A stretch of DNA of 64,000 nucleotides from Athripsodes cinereus (taxonomy: Eukaryota > Arthropoda > Insecta > Trichoptera > Leptoceridae). The stretch is from the NCBI GenBank assembly GCA_947579605.1, contig OX388312.1, positions 29,287,313-29,351,312 of the forward strand. The letters run 5' to 3'. Of the stretch, positions 54,113 through 64,000 are shown piece by piece; within the stretch, counting starts at the first letter, position 1, and each line of letters opens with the position of its first letter. A program made the position numbers and the translations under genes. Below the pieces are notes generated by a model, which saw only the letters and a program-made list of their open reading frames with translations, did not search any database and had not been told where the DNA came from.

Positions 54113-54133
54113 TGATGTTGTATGATTTGTTCT

Positions 54134-54373
54134 TTAACACCGTTTTACGATCTTTTGAATCATTTCAAAGGTGCCGGTGAAATGGCTGGATTTCATTTTG
54201 CTTCTAAAATTGGTTATGTTGCTCTGGCGCTGGAGATCGACAGACAGCCTTTTCCGCGTCACAGGACCTGCAACGTCGAAAGCACTGTAATATTTTTTTT
54301 TGTTGATAGAGTCGACGTTAATTTTGTAAAACTCTATTATATTTGATATAACAGAGTTTGACAATGAGCTCAT
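54134..54373 (-). pseudogene. CR1/L2-like LINE ORF2 C-terminus, diverged
   Basis: Minus frame with YYSAFDVAGPVTRKRLSVDL, then QRQSNITNFRSKMKSSHFTG. It parallels the fragment at 7741-8082 (ERAFGVVGPVTWNRLEV, YRNKLKTALFTG), including the AGPVT core and the FR.K(L/M)K..(L/H)FTG end. The upstream DNA (GAGCTCATTGTCAAACTC on the minus strand) recurs at 61575-61605. Truncated and non-functional. Confidence 0.65.
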
Positions 54374-55063
54374 AGGTCGAAACCTGGTAACTTATTTTAC
54401 AAATAAAACATAGTAAAACTAAAAACTATTTTGTTTTCGTTATATCAAAAACAAAAATGTTTGCTTTTGTATCTGCTGGACTTTCTCAGCTTAACAATGG
54501 ACGTTGCGGATGATCGAAACGCTCTGCGAGGAAAATGTACCTACATATGTTTTTGAAATATTATATAATGTCATGTTTTTTTTATAATATTGTAATGTTT
54601 ATAATTATAGGGGGAAACAGCATTTTTAACCTTAAAGATCGACTTCACCTGATATTATTAATAGTAATTATTATTTAGTTGTCCGGGGGTTTGTATTTAT
54701 TATATAATGTACCTGTCGAGAAATTTAATACGCAAAAGCTGCACTGTTTATTTTTCACGAAAATTCATAAACCTCGAGCATGTTTGTCAAAATAGCTTGA
54801 TATTATCAAGTATTCTCGGTGATATCAAGCTACGGCGAAACACTTGAGTTAAACATAAAAATAATTGGAGGATAAACTGTGTGGTTTTTGGATATTAAAT
54901 TTCTACATCAATAATTATTATTCACGGGAGTTAAACAGAAAGAAGCGACATTTTAAATATGTATTGCTATGTTAGTACAAAAGTAACGCATTATGAAATA
55001 AGTTTTCAAACTACCAAACCTTTTTTAACTAAAAATCATTGTATTTCTTTTTCATCCCTACCA
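54374..55063. other. No gene seen
   Basis: A/T-rich. A short inverted repeat (TAGCTTGATATTATCAAG and TGATATCAAGCTA) lies at about 54793-54832. Confidence 0.4.
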
Positions 55064-55218
55064 TCACGGCATGTCCCACGAGTGGAGTAGCCAGCAGACT
55101 AACTGTATGACACAACATACAGGCTATCCTCTCCGTGCCAATAAAAATTAAGATAACAAATAAAACCAATAAAAATTAAGGTGACAAACCTCATCGATTG
55201 AAGACGTTGAAAGTCTAT
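55064..55218 (-). mobile_element. Family C copy, minus orientation
   Basis: CATCACGGCATGTCCCACGA, GTGGAGTAGCCAGCAGACTA, CAGGCTATCCTCTCCGTGCC, AATAAAAATTAAG (duplicated as AATAAAAATTAAGGTGACAA) and CCTCATCGATTGAAGACG. Confidence 0.78.
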
Positions 55219-55267
55219 TAGTGATACTGATTTTGTTTTCACTTAATGAGTAAAACTCCATTTTTAA

Positions 55268-55453
55268 ATTAAAAATATTATAAGTAAAAAATACTTTAGA
55301 GTTTTAAATTTCTTTATTTGTCAGTTACACGTGTTTCGGGTTGCAAGCCCATATTCATACGTATGAATATGGGCTTGCAACCCGAAACACGTGTAACTGA
55401 CAAATATAGAAATTTAAAACTCTAAAGTATTTTTTACTTATAATTTTTTTAAT
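55268..55453. repeat. 186-bp near-perfect palindrome without a loop
   Basis: Centred between 55360 and 55361 (ATTCATAC|GTATGAAT). From 55277 to 55444 the two 84-bp arms are complementary except at 55314/55407; after one mismatch (55276/55445) pairing continues to 55268/55453. Arm landmarks are AAGTAAAAAATACTTTAGAG, CAGTTACACGTGTTTCGGGT and TGCAAGCCCATATTC. There is no loop and no coding capacity. Long spacer-free palindromes are usually unstable. Confidence 0.95.
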
Positions 55454-57154
55454 CTATTAGTGATGTTTTACATTACTTTTCCGTTTATGTTTTTTTCCAA
55501 TAAATTGTTTTTTTTTATAAAATAAAAATACTTGCACAAAAAACATATTGAATATGAGTGCTTTGGAGATTAGTACAAAAGGAAATAGCGAGACTAGACC
55601 TTTTATTTTGGTATGATTTCGTATTCATTTTCTTATTATTTCCACAATTTAGAATAGGAAAATACATAAGAAAATACACAAATTCTCAAATTTCTATCCT
55701 CCCGTCGCCAAATTTTCAATTTGGTGTAGGAATTTGAGATATCTCACTATCTCATCTTTTTTTTGTCACAGTTTCACCCTACAATCAGTTTTTTTTATGG
55801 ACACGCGGTGCTTTTTGCGTATATATACAAAGCAAACCGCTGATAAAACTACTGCCGTGTTATATCTAAATGCTCTATCGTCACATAAATTAATTTAGTG
55901 TCCACTTGTAGGTACTATAAATAGATGAAAACACATCTGGTCTATATTCTTTTAATCTCACCGATGATACTCCGTTCTAAGACACTGTCTACTGTATCAA
56001 ATGCCGTCCCAAATAGGTCACGAACATTTTGTAGTTACACGAACTCATATTTGTATCATATCCGTTTTTATTCGTCGAATTGCATTGTGTTGTGTTTGTT
56101 ACTTTGAAGTTTATACCAACGCTTTTCGGAGTTCTTATGGCAAAAACTGCAATTAATTTTTATAATTTTTAATTAAATTAATTTAAAATTGTGGATCGCA
56201 AACATTTAAAGTCAAGCTTTTGAGATTTTAACTTCCATGTCAGGAACACTGAGTAGATTCGAATTTACGCATCAGAAGAGATTTTTCTGTAATTCAATTA
56301 CACCTTTCTACGACGGTCTTAATAATCTGATTTCTTTTTCATATGATGATTCATTATGAATGAAAATCGGTCATCTAGGCAAAATTACAAATACGAAAAA
56401 AGTTTCTTTAAAAGTCGTTGAATTGTTATTTTTTATATTAACTGTGGAACAATTGTGATCTCGACTGGCGATATTTTTATCTCTCACATTGTATTACAAA
56501 GTAGAACTGATTCAATTGAATTCCAATCTCCTTACACGTCTTACTTTCTGACAAATATCTTCTTTGTACTCGAATGCGTTCACCGCATTAATCTTTTATC
56601 TCAATAAAATTGTAAAAGAACCTTTATCCATTCTTGACTTTCATATGTTATAAAATGACAGAAAAAAAAACAAAAGCGTAAACCATAAAACACATTCAAT
56701 AATACTTTCTTATTTTATTTTATATTTTGTTTACGTACACGAGCCTAAAATTAGTAACAAACTTATAATTTTTTTCTTGTTCTAGTCGGGAGTCAAATTT
56801 TCAGTCATTGAATTTAATTATTTCTCGTGATATAAATTAATCTAACACTGGTTGCTCTGGCTGCTCGAAACCTGGTCTTCTAAACTTGCTTAGAAAAAAA
56901 TGTATTTTATTTACATTTTTACATCTTTCCAATATAGATTTTTCGTTATTCTATAACCTTCACATTAAAAAAGATTACTTTTAAATTGCTCCTGATTTTA
57001 TACCATCACAATGGCGTGTTTCGCAAAATGTATCAATTATTGCTACATTCATAACGTACTTGTATAAAAAAAATTACTTCGTATATAAGACACTGTCGAG
57101 GAGAAAAATACCTGAAATATTAGTACTGATTAATTAAGCAACGTAAGGTCGTAA
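55454..57154. other. No gene seen
   Basis: 1.7 kb of A/T-rich DNA without recognised genes or repeats. Confidence 0.45.
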
Positions 57155-57292
57155 GATAATTGGATTAATGGAAAGATATCACTTCTGCGATAAACTCGCC
57201 CATTGCACAATGTATTATTTATTTAATATTTCTGTAATTGCTTATGTTCTATGTTGTGTAATAAAGTTTGATATTATTATTACTATAATTAC
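57155..57292 (+). repeat. Family D LINE 3' end
   Basis: TTAATGGAAAGATATCACTT, CTGCGATAAACTCGCCCATT, GCACAATGTATTATTTA, TGTGTAATAAAGTTTGATAT and a TTATTATTACTATAA tail. Confidence 0.75.
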
Positions 57293-57629
57293 GGCAAGAG
57301 ATATTTTTTCAGACGCAGTACAAACCCTCGTTATGAGTTTTTAGTAGTAAATAAAACTGAAAGAAAAACGAACAAGTTTTATATATATTTTTTTTATTGG
57401 TTTAGTGTGAAGCACTTTTAATTTATAATTTATTATCTTCAGTTGTATAGCAGAATAAACAATTCAATTTACGTAACATAAATAGTAGCGAGGTTATCAC
57501 ATCTAACCACGTCATATAAAGACAAAGTATTTGAATAGAAGATAAATCACTGCCTATATTAACTTAAAAAGAAAAACCCACAACACACGCGCTCTAAATC
57601 TAAAATGTATGTCTCTATCCATCCAACCA
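57293..57629. other. No gene seen
   Basis: A/T-rich; no feature recognised. Confidence 0.4.
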
Positions 57630-57728
57630 TCCCATTCTGGTATGTGCCACAAGAGGGGTAGCCAGGGGCCTAACTGCATGTTATAAACGTGCCACTCGTC
57701 TTTTCCTTGTCAATGGAAATCAGGATTT
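57630..57728 (-). repeat. Family C fragment, minus orientation
   Basis: CCATTCTGGTATGTGCCACA, AGAGGGGTAGCCAGGGGCCT and AACTGCATGTTATAAACGTG, then a family C-like CTCGTCTTTTCCTTGTCAATG. Confidence 0.6.
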
Positions 57729-57776
57729 ATTCTCTCACTGTACATTTATGTTTATTTATAGTATATATTATTTCTA

Positions 57777-58206
57777 AAGAAGGATGAAAGTGACATAAAT
57801 GCAGTAGAAACTAGATTGTTGAGAAGGATGTGTGGTAAAAATCTGAGAGATCGTGTGCGTAATGGTGACGTGGAAAAGAAATGTGGAATGAAAGTTGGTG
57901 TAATTACAAGGGTGAGTGTAAATAAGTTACGATGGTTTGGACATGTGGAAAGAATGAATGAGGACAGAATGACCAAAAAGATTTATTTGGTTGAGAGGAA
58001 TGGTGCTTGGAGACGTGGACGTCCGAAGATCAAATGGCAAGATCATTTAAATCAAATCCTACATGACGGTCACGTGTTGAGCACATTGAACAGGAGAGCA
58101 TGCATGAGGAATTGTATGACAGTGACGGAAGCGAAAGATGTATACAAGGATAGAAGGAAGTGGTACTCTATCCTTTCTGCCTACCCCGCGAGGGAAGCGG
58201 CGTGAT
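57777..58206 (+). CDS. ORF2 C-terminal fragment of the LINE-A-like second subfamily (142 codons, uninterrupted)
   Basis: Open from the insertion edge: KKDESDINAVETRLLRRMCG, KNLRDRVRNGDVEKKCGMKV, VNKLRWFGHVERMNEDRMTK, then RRGRPKIKWQDHLNQIL, LNRRACMRNCMTVTEAKDVY and SAYPAREAA with TGA at 58204-58206. Same domain order as LINE-A with clear divergence (GRPKIKW for GRPRTxW, SAYPAREAA for SAYPTWDTA). It lacks the endonuclease and polymerase core, so it is non-autonomous. The internal ATG at 57816 is not a genuine start. Confidence 0.85.
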
Positions 58207-58232
58207 GGTATGTATGTATGTATGTATGTATG
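57777..58232 (+). mobile_element. LINE-A-like copy, second subfamily, with target-site duplication
   Basis: A 5'-truncated insertion flanked by ATTATTTCTA at 57767-57776 and 58233-58242. The tail is (TATG)n, unlike the TATAG tail of LINE-A, which suggests a related but separate subfamily. Confidence 0.9.
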
Positions 58233-58242
58233 ATTATTTCTA

Positions 58243-58639
58243 TATTTTCTTGTGTTTTAATTTGTTTCAATTATTTCTATATTGAAAGTCAATTAAAAAT
58301 ATTGATTGCGATCATACATTGATACATATTATTTACCTACATACGAGTATACATTAAAATAAAACACCACAGAGCTATATTTACATATCGATCAGTCATC
58401 AAACATTATTAACAAGTTAGTGATATAAACAATGACGAAAATAGAATCAAAATAATGTGTTATGTATTTGTGTGCTAGCTCATAGTGTGACTAAATATAA
58501 TACCTATGAGATATACCTACCAATGGTATTACTTCATAATTAAATATTTCTTCCCGACAATAGCAAATATTATGACACGTTTTAATAATAATATTTTGAT
58601 AAATCTACTCGAAAAAATACGTATTACATTTTAAATTCA
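58243..58639. other. No gene seen
   Basis: A/T-rich; no feature recognised. Confidence 0.4.
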
Positions 58640-58772
58640 TACTGATGATGGAGGTATGTTTCCCATTCTGAGTGTACTAATATTTCATTGGCACAGAAAA
58701 AAGAGCTGGCATGTTAATTCATGCGGCTGGTCTGTTGGCTTCCCCATTTGTGGAGCATGCTGTGTTGTAATA
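58640..58772 (+). repeat. Family C fragment, plus orientation
   Basis: GATGATGGAGGTATGTTTCC, CATTCTGAGTGTACTAATAT, TTGGCACAGAAAAAAGAGC, GGCATGTTAATTCATGCGGC, TGGTCTGTTGGCTTCCCCAT and TTGTGGAGCATGCTGTGTTG. Confidence 0.6.
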
Positions 58773-58920
58773 GAATGTATGCAGTAGGTATATCTACTCA
58801 ATATTGAGTACAATGTTGGAATTCATTTCAGGAAATGTTTAATATTAATATTTTTCGTCTTATACCGACTGCATTGTTATGCAATGCATAATGCATGTCT
58901 CGTTTTATACTGATCTTTAA

Positions 58921-59645
58921 GGGGCCCCTTTAGCAAAAACGATAAAACATTAAATTTTTAACTAGTTTGGTACACATACTCTCAAAACTTGTTGAACTTA
59001 CGAACATTTTCATTTGATAAAATATGAAAACAAATGTTAATTACCAATATCAAACTTTAACTTTAAAAAATAACTCGATTTTTGCTTCATAGTATTCGAT
59101 TATAAAAAAGCATATTTCTAAAAATCGAATTCGGGGGTGTGTTTGGTACATAAATGCACGAGAACCCTACAAATTTTCATATATTTATTTTAATATTGAG
59201 AATATATAGATAGTTATTACAATTATAGAACAAAAAATTCTATTTTTTTTTTTGTTTTTTTTCATGGATATTGACCGACTTAAAAAATATTTTTGTTTGA
59301 TAAAATTTCTCATATTTTGAAACCAAAAATCACCACATGAACTCAATTTTTTTGTATACTAAAAAAAGTTTGCTAAAATCTATAGTATTTATATGCTTGA
59401 TTGGATAAATAAAAAATATATATATTTTACAAATAATTTGTATTTTGATATAACAAAGAGTACCTAAATAAATCTCGTCAGTCTGCGATTTATTTATTTT
59501 TTGGTAAAAAACTAATATTGGTAATAAATATTTGATTTTTTGTTTTATTAAATCAATATGTTCGCAAGGGTCAACAAGTTTTGGCAGTTTTTCTATCAAA
59601 TTTGTTGAAAATAGAAAATTTTACCGTTTTTGCTAAACGGAGGCC
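58921..59645. mobile_element. 725-bp TTAA-flanked inverted-repeat element (piggyBac-like MITE)
   Basis: Flanked by TTAA at 58917-58920 and 59646-59649. Terminal repeats: GGGGCCCCTTTAGCAAAAAC at the left against the mirror of GTTTTTGCTAAACGGAGGCC at the right, with similarity continuing as GATAAAACATTAAATTTT against the mirror of GAAAATTTTACC. TTAA duplication is characteristic of piggyBac. The interior is A/T-rich and the minus open frame at 59330-59599 has no transposase motif. Confidence 0.75.
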
Positions 59646-59649
59646 TTAA

Positions 59650-60600
59650 TTGAGCTTAAATCCATTTGAATTTAGTTGTTAGTATGTTACTAATTTAATG
59701 TTTTTTTTTGTAAACTTTTCTTTTTTCCTAATATGCTTGTTTGTTTTATTCTTTTGGGACCCGTTTAGTATGTAAATAAAAATAAATTAAAATGCTTGAG
59801 AAAACTAAATTAACAACCTGGTTGTCCACAATGAAAAAATACTTGAGCAACGGAATACATGGTAATTATGAGTATCGATATCACAGGACTACAGCTGTTC
59901 ACATTCATAGGTACTGTAGTCAGTAGGTTAGTGATGTCGATACCAAATATTTTTACATACCGAGTACAGTCCAAACACTATACCCGTTATAGAATCATGG
60001 ATACATTACCGGTACCAAGTAAAGTGAACCTTTCTTTTAAAAGTCTCAATTTTAAAAATTTGCTTATCCACTTGCACTCTTACCCCTTCCCCTGTCAAGG
60101 GTAGGAATTTGAAATGTTACACAAACTCCACGATTTTGTCAAAGAATATTTTCTCAAATTTCTGAATTTGGTAGTTATTAATTGATTTTTCTAAAGTAAC
60201 CTTTTTTTTAGTTTCACGATCTCCTTGAATTTGTTACAGAAATTGTTTGGGTTTACAGATATCAAATATTGTCTCAGAAATGTCTCAGAATCTCAAATTT
60301 GTTTTTTTTTATGATTTCACTTGTACTCACAATTTCCAATATTAGGTAATGTCTAAATAGTAACGGGTAGGTATTTAAAGATCATATTATACCGATTTCC
60401 GTGAACATCCCGGCTACCGACGTTTGAAATTAATTTTACAAATAACAGGTATTGAAAACGACAGAAATAAATGTTTAAAAAACCTAAAATGATGATGATG
60501 ATTATCAAACTAATATACCGATAATAAAAAGTAACGGATAGGTACCGGATTGACATCACTACTTTAGGTACTACAATATTTAAGTGTTGAGTTTGGACGT
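59650..60600. other. No gene seen
   Basis: A/T-rich; no supported gene. Open frame 59859-60104 lacks domains. Confidence 0.4.
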
Positions 60601-60602
60601 TT

Positions 60603-61072
60603 GGTTCAGTATAGTCTTTTATATTATTATGAGTGCTGACTGTGTTCTGTCGGTAACTTTAGTCAATTGTCGGCTATTCGCGCGGGAACACGTATTGTAT
60701 TGTTTTGAAACACAATCTCTCGTTCACTTCTAGTGTGTTATCGGTACGAGTATTAGACTTGTATCTCGGTACTGCTACTTACGATAAGAACGTTGTCTTG
60801 ATGATACTAAGTAATTTTATTAGTATTTGTGTTTATTTTTAATCGTGTGTTAATTATTTTTATTGTTATTAATTATTCAACAATGCTTCCTCCTATTAAT
60901 GATGTTAAATAATTTTGATTAATGATATTTTGAATTATTTTAATACATGTCCTGCATATTATTATTTTAATATTGTTAAATTAGACTGTTTGAGACAGTA
61001 ACAAGTGAGTGTTTTGTTTCGTGTTTTATTATTTTTGAGTAAAAAATATTTTGATTGATATAATCAAAGCAA
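60603..61072 (+). promoter_or_regulatory. Possible promoter and untranslated first exon (weak)
   Basis: GGTTCAGTATAG at about 60602-60613 contains an arthropod initiator-like TCAGT, followed by a locally GC-richer stretch (GTCGGCTATTCGCGCGGGAA) and by splice-donor-like ACAA|GTGAGT (about 61003) and GCAA|GTAAGT (about 61071). No downstream exon or protein is visible in the window. It could equally be the 5' UTR of a retrotransposon or chance. Confidence 0.2.
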
Positions 61073-62105
61073 GTAAGTTTGTTTTACTTCTTTAAAAAAC
61101 TTGTGAATGTTTGTGAATTTTAATATTCTTTTTAAGGAGTATTATTACTTTCATTGTTAAATCAAATGTCACAAATGTATACTTTTTATTTTTTATTATT
61201 TACTTATTTATTGGTAACACTTAGAAAACGTGTTTCTGGCTTCCTATGTAGAGGATGTCTGAAAAAAATAATTTGTACAATCTATTTTTGTGTCCACATA
61301 CTTGCTTTCGCTGCAACCCCCCATAAAAGAATTAGCCACTAGCCAGTAAGCCAACTGAATGCAATTTATTATAGTGGCAACCTCTGCTTGCTATAAGTAC
61401 ATTTTTTTAAATTGAAATTGCATTTCCAAACACATTCACATCTAATGTATCATGCTTTTTACATGTTAAACGTAACTTTATACATACAAATTAAAAAAAA
61501 ATATATAGTATTTGTCAAAAAATCACAGATAGTTTAAGTTTTATTATCTACTTTTTTAATAATTGAGTGACCTGGTTTCGACTTACAAACTCATTGTCAA
61601 AGTCAACCATTTGTGTTTTTCCCCATGAATCAAAAATAAATGAAGTTTTACGAAATATACGTCAACTCAATCAATTAGTTACAGTCATAAACTTCATTCG
61701 ATATTATATACATTACATTATTATGTAAGATTATCATAAAAGTAAGTACACTTATTTCTAAAAATAATATCTAAATAAATTCATATGAAAATCAATCGCA
61801 ATACGACTTCCAGTAAGTAATTCGATCAATACGTCATATTATACTAGTTAGTATAGGAAGCAAGTGATTAATATTAGAATTTATTTGATATCATATCTTC
61901 TTACATCATATCAATATATCATGTTGTATTGTTTCATGTGTAGGTAATATGTATTAAATAATGGATTACTTCTATTCATTGTTTACTCTTCTTCTTCTTC
62001 TTCTTTTTCTTTTCGGCAAGGCACCCGACATCGAGTGAATTATGCCTATATACTCACTGCTGTGAGTACAATGTCTTAACGTTGTGGGAATTCATTAGTA
62101 CAAAG
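61073..62105. other. AT-rich stretch with old fragments
   Basis: 61308-61390 (CAACCCCCCATAAAAGAATT, AGCCAACTGAATGCAA) may be a worn minus family C end. 61565-61610 (GGTTTCGACTTACAAACTCA, TTGTCAAAGTC) matches the region at 54357-54392 inverted. No gene. Confidence 0.4.
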
Positions 62106-62282
62106 CTACATAGTAACTGTCGTTTCAGTCGCCACGTGCGGCAAGTACATCTCAAGGGCATTGGGATCAATGAACTCCCCGCCCGAGTAACCAATACATG
62201 CACACCGCTTGTGTATCGACATCGTTGCAATCACAGGGCCGTTTTCAGTAATATATTTGATGTTAAACACATCGTAGTCTTA
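62106..62282 (-). pseudogene. Unrecognised 58-codon minus frame, GC-richer than surroundings
   Basis: Reads DYDVFNIKYITENGPVIATM, then SIHKRCACIGYSGGEFIDPN and ALEMYLPHVATETTVTM to a TAG at 62106-62108. Upstream it is blocked by a stop. Downstream on the minus strand lies a GAA-repeat tail (61989-62012). The GC bias and GAA tail suggest the end of another LINE, but no motif is diagnostic. An overlapping plus frame (62082-62354) looks less protein-like. Confidence 0.25.
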
Positions 62283-62719
62283 CAAAAAAAAATCTTTGTC
62301 AAAAATTATTATTATTTTTATAATAATAATTTGTTTCAAAAACATTTACTATAAAACAATTTATCATTAGGTATAATTTATTATTGAAATTTATTCTTAT
62401 TAAAATTAATAATTTAGATGTTCTTATTAAATTTTATAAGGTGATTTATTAAGGCTAGGTTCACTTTATTACAATTTTGGGCCAAAAGAGAATGGACAGA
62501 AATGGGAAAATTAAAACCCAACTTCCTCATTGTTTACTCAATGTCATTATTTAAACCGATGATAGGTATATGTTAAATATTTGATTTGGTTTACGTATTG
62601 TGTACCCAATATAAGTATAATAATATTATTAATACATTCATAGATTAAATAAAATGATAAAAAAACTTTTGCCTCTATGAAACTATCTCAGGTATTTTTT
62701 TAACGCTTCGTGGTACCAG
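62283..62719. other. No gene seen
   Basis: A/T-rich; no feature recognised. Confidence 0.4.
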
Positions 62720-62730
62720 GATAACAGTAT

Positions 62731-62771
62731 TCTATTCTTCTCAAGACCATCCTTTCGTTTGCGAGTGAAAA
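62731..62771 (-). mobile_element. 41-bp LINE tail insertion with 11-bp target-site duplication
   Basis: Minus strand: CACTCGCAAACGAAAGGATG then GTCTTGAGAAGAATAGA, i.e. HSQTKGWS, stop and tail, the same LINE terminus as at 53872-53925. Flanked by GATAACAGTAT at 62720-62730 and 62772-62782. Confidence 0.88.
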
Positions 62772-62782
62772 GATAACAGTAT

Positions 62783-64000
62783 ATCTGGCTGCTCAGCTTT
62801 CTGTTGATGCCTTTAATCTCCTCCAAAAATCGACGCAATTCTCATCTGTCTTTAAACTTGGTCCAACAATATTAGAATCAAATTAGTGGACCGACTGCTA
62901 TGGAGTAATATATTAGATCAACTAGATCCGATTGCTTGAGCCTTAGAAAAGCTACGAAACTTGAGTATGAATCACCTGGTGAAAATTTCAACTTCCTAAT
63001 CGGGGATTGAATCTAAAACCTTGTTTATAGTTATAAAGTCAGTCTTAAGTCCTATGAACCATTAAGCTTTTGAGATATATTTCTTTCTCTTCTCAATTCT
63101 TTCGCATCTATAATTTCTGAACAGAGACCTACCCTTCCTATATTTATCCACACTGTTCATCATTTTCTTTATTTATTATTTACTGTACAACTTACTCATT
63201 TTCACTTTAAACTTTTGAGACTGTAAGGGAGGCGATACGAGAGAGAACAATAGGTAGGAAAAGGGACTAGGAAAGAGACGCCAAACTTTGAGTGATTAAG
63301 TAGGTATCAATATCCTGAAACAGAGAAAGTCATCAAAAGTATTACTAAAGGGCAAATTTGATAGAAAATGTTTTTTTGAAAGGAAAATTAACGATTGCTT
63401 AGAAGTGTTCCTTGCAACTGATATATCGTTTTATAATATAATAGAAAAATTTCATTTCGTCGCAAAAAGGAAGCGAACAAAAGCTGTGAAATAGTTTTCC
63501 TTCTACCTAAACGATGACCGTAGAGAAATCCTTTTAAATCAAATGAATGGAATGTGTACTTTGATATACCTATAACTATTTTATTCCCTCCCGTAACCAA
63601 CTGACCTTAAATCTCCTCCAATTTAATAAGATTACGATCCCAAAAGTTACGTTCATTTTATGGCATCAAAAAGCGTAGATTGTTTTTTTACAGATATGTC
63701 ATACAATATAACTGAAGTCCTAAATACTTCTTTAGCTTTTCTTGTACTAGAAAATTGGGTACACATTTCAATAGCAACTTTATAAGGCAGTTCTGTTTTT
63801 ACCATGAGCACACGAGACCTCGAAATGCTAATTTGTATTTGCCTAGACAAAAAAGAGTTTATTAATTTTCAGTCAAAAATATTTCAAAAAATTCTTTAAC
63901 TAAAACGAGGAGAACGTAAAATATTTCATATTCGTACACTAAATTGAAAATTTGGCGCCGGGGATGCAGAAATTTTGAACGATAGCCAAATTATTACATT
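62783..64000. other. No gene seen
   Basis: 1.2 kb to the window edge. Open frames at 63388-63600 and 63653-63850 (minus) have no recognised domains. Confidence 0.4.

Noticed and set aside
1..64000. A host protein-coding gene
   Set aside because: No frame or chain of exon-like frames with recognisable domains, plausible splice sites and coding composition was found; an exon shorter than about 100 bp could have been missed.

Overview
The window looks like AT-rich, gene-poor insect nuclear DNA, most likely from a moth or butterfly. I base this on repeat content, not on any host gene. It is crowded with decayed non-LTR retrotransposons (LINEs), tRNA-derived SINEs, palindromic MITE-type DNA elements and two minisatellites. 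I could not find a convincing host protein-coding gene, rRNA or functional tRNA. Nearly all short open frames have poor coding character or are remnants of retrotransposon ORF2. The window may be intergenic DNA or part of a long intron.

Recurring families, with names used in the entries. LINE-A is a non-LTR element whose ORF2 C-terminus reads ...LRWFGHVERM...GRPR...RACMRNCM...SAYPTWDTA and ends in a (TATAG)n-type tail; copies lie near 50, 12348, 13667, 15826, 22002 and 35853, with a diverged subfamily at 57777. Family C is a SINE-like repeat of about 250 bp with about 20 copies; its 3' end (a CTACCCCA..TGGGG hairpin, then GCCGTGATGGTATAG) resembles that of LINE-A. SINE-A and SINE-B have tRNA-like promoter boxes. 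Family D is a LINE 3' end with a conserved hairpin (TTAGTTGGAAGA..CGC..GCG..ACTCGCC). Family E is another LINE 3' end (GCCGTGAATT..AATAAATAAA). Remnants of an RNase H-bearing I/Jockey-type LINE, CR1/L2-like LINEs and several other LINE C-termini are also present.

Layout. 1-5 kb: tiny LINE insertions, a Helitron-like end, a 39-bp repeat and a 17-unit 37-bp minisatellite. 5.5-6 kb: a 510-bp terminal-inverted-repeat element with a partner copy at 43 kb. 7.7-14.6 kb: LINE remnants and an almost intact 5'-truncated LINE-A copy inserted into a SINE-A. 15.2-17.7 kb: a palindromic MITE, then a 2.2-kb unit bounded by a perfect 32-bp terminal inverted repeat with subterminal repeats and LINE pieces inside. 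20.9-25.3 kb: paired SINEs, a fresh LINE-A insertion and a 206-bp foldback MITE. 26-38 kb: many family C/D fragments, some in inverted pairs. 38.4 kb: a hAT-like MITE with 70-bp arms. 42-47 kb: second copies of several elements, a MITE with 9-bp duplications and a rearranged foldback MITE. 51-55 kb: a LINE split by a MITE, nested SINE insertions and a 186-bp near-perfect palindrome. 57-60 kb: a second LINE-A subfamily and a 725-bp TTAA-flanked element. 60-64 kb: mostly featureless, with one weak promoter-like stretch.

The most informative pattern is mechanistic. Eleven retro-insertions from several LINE families keep perfect 10-17 bp target-site duplications, and five of them are under 110 bp (the smallest is 33 bp). 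LINE-A and the abundant family C also share a 3' terminus, which suggests that family C uses LINE-A machinery.
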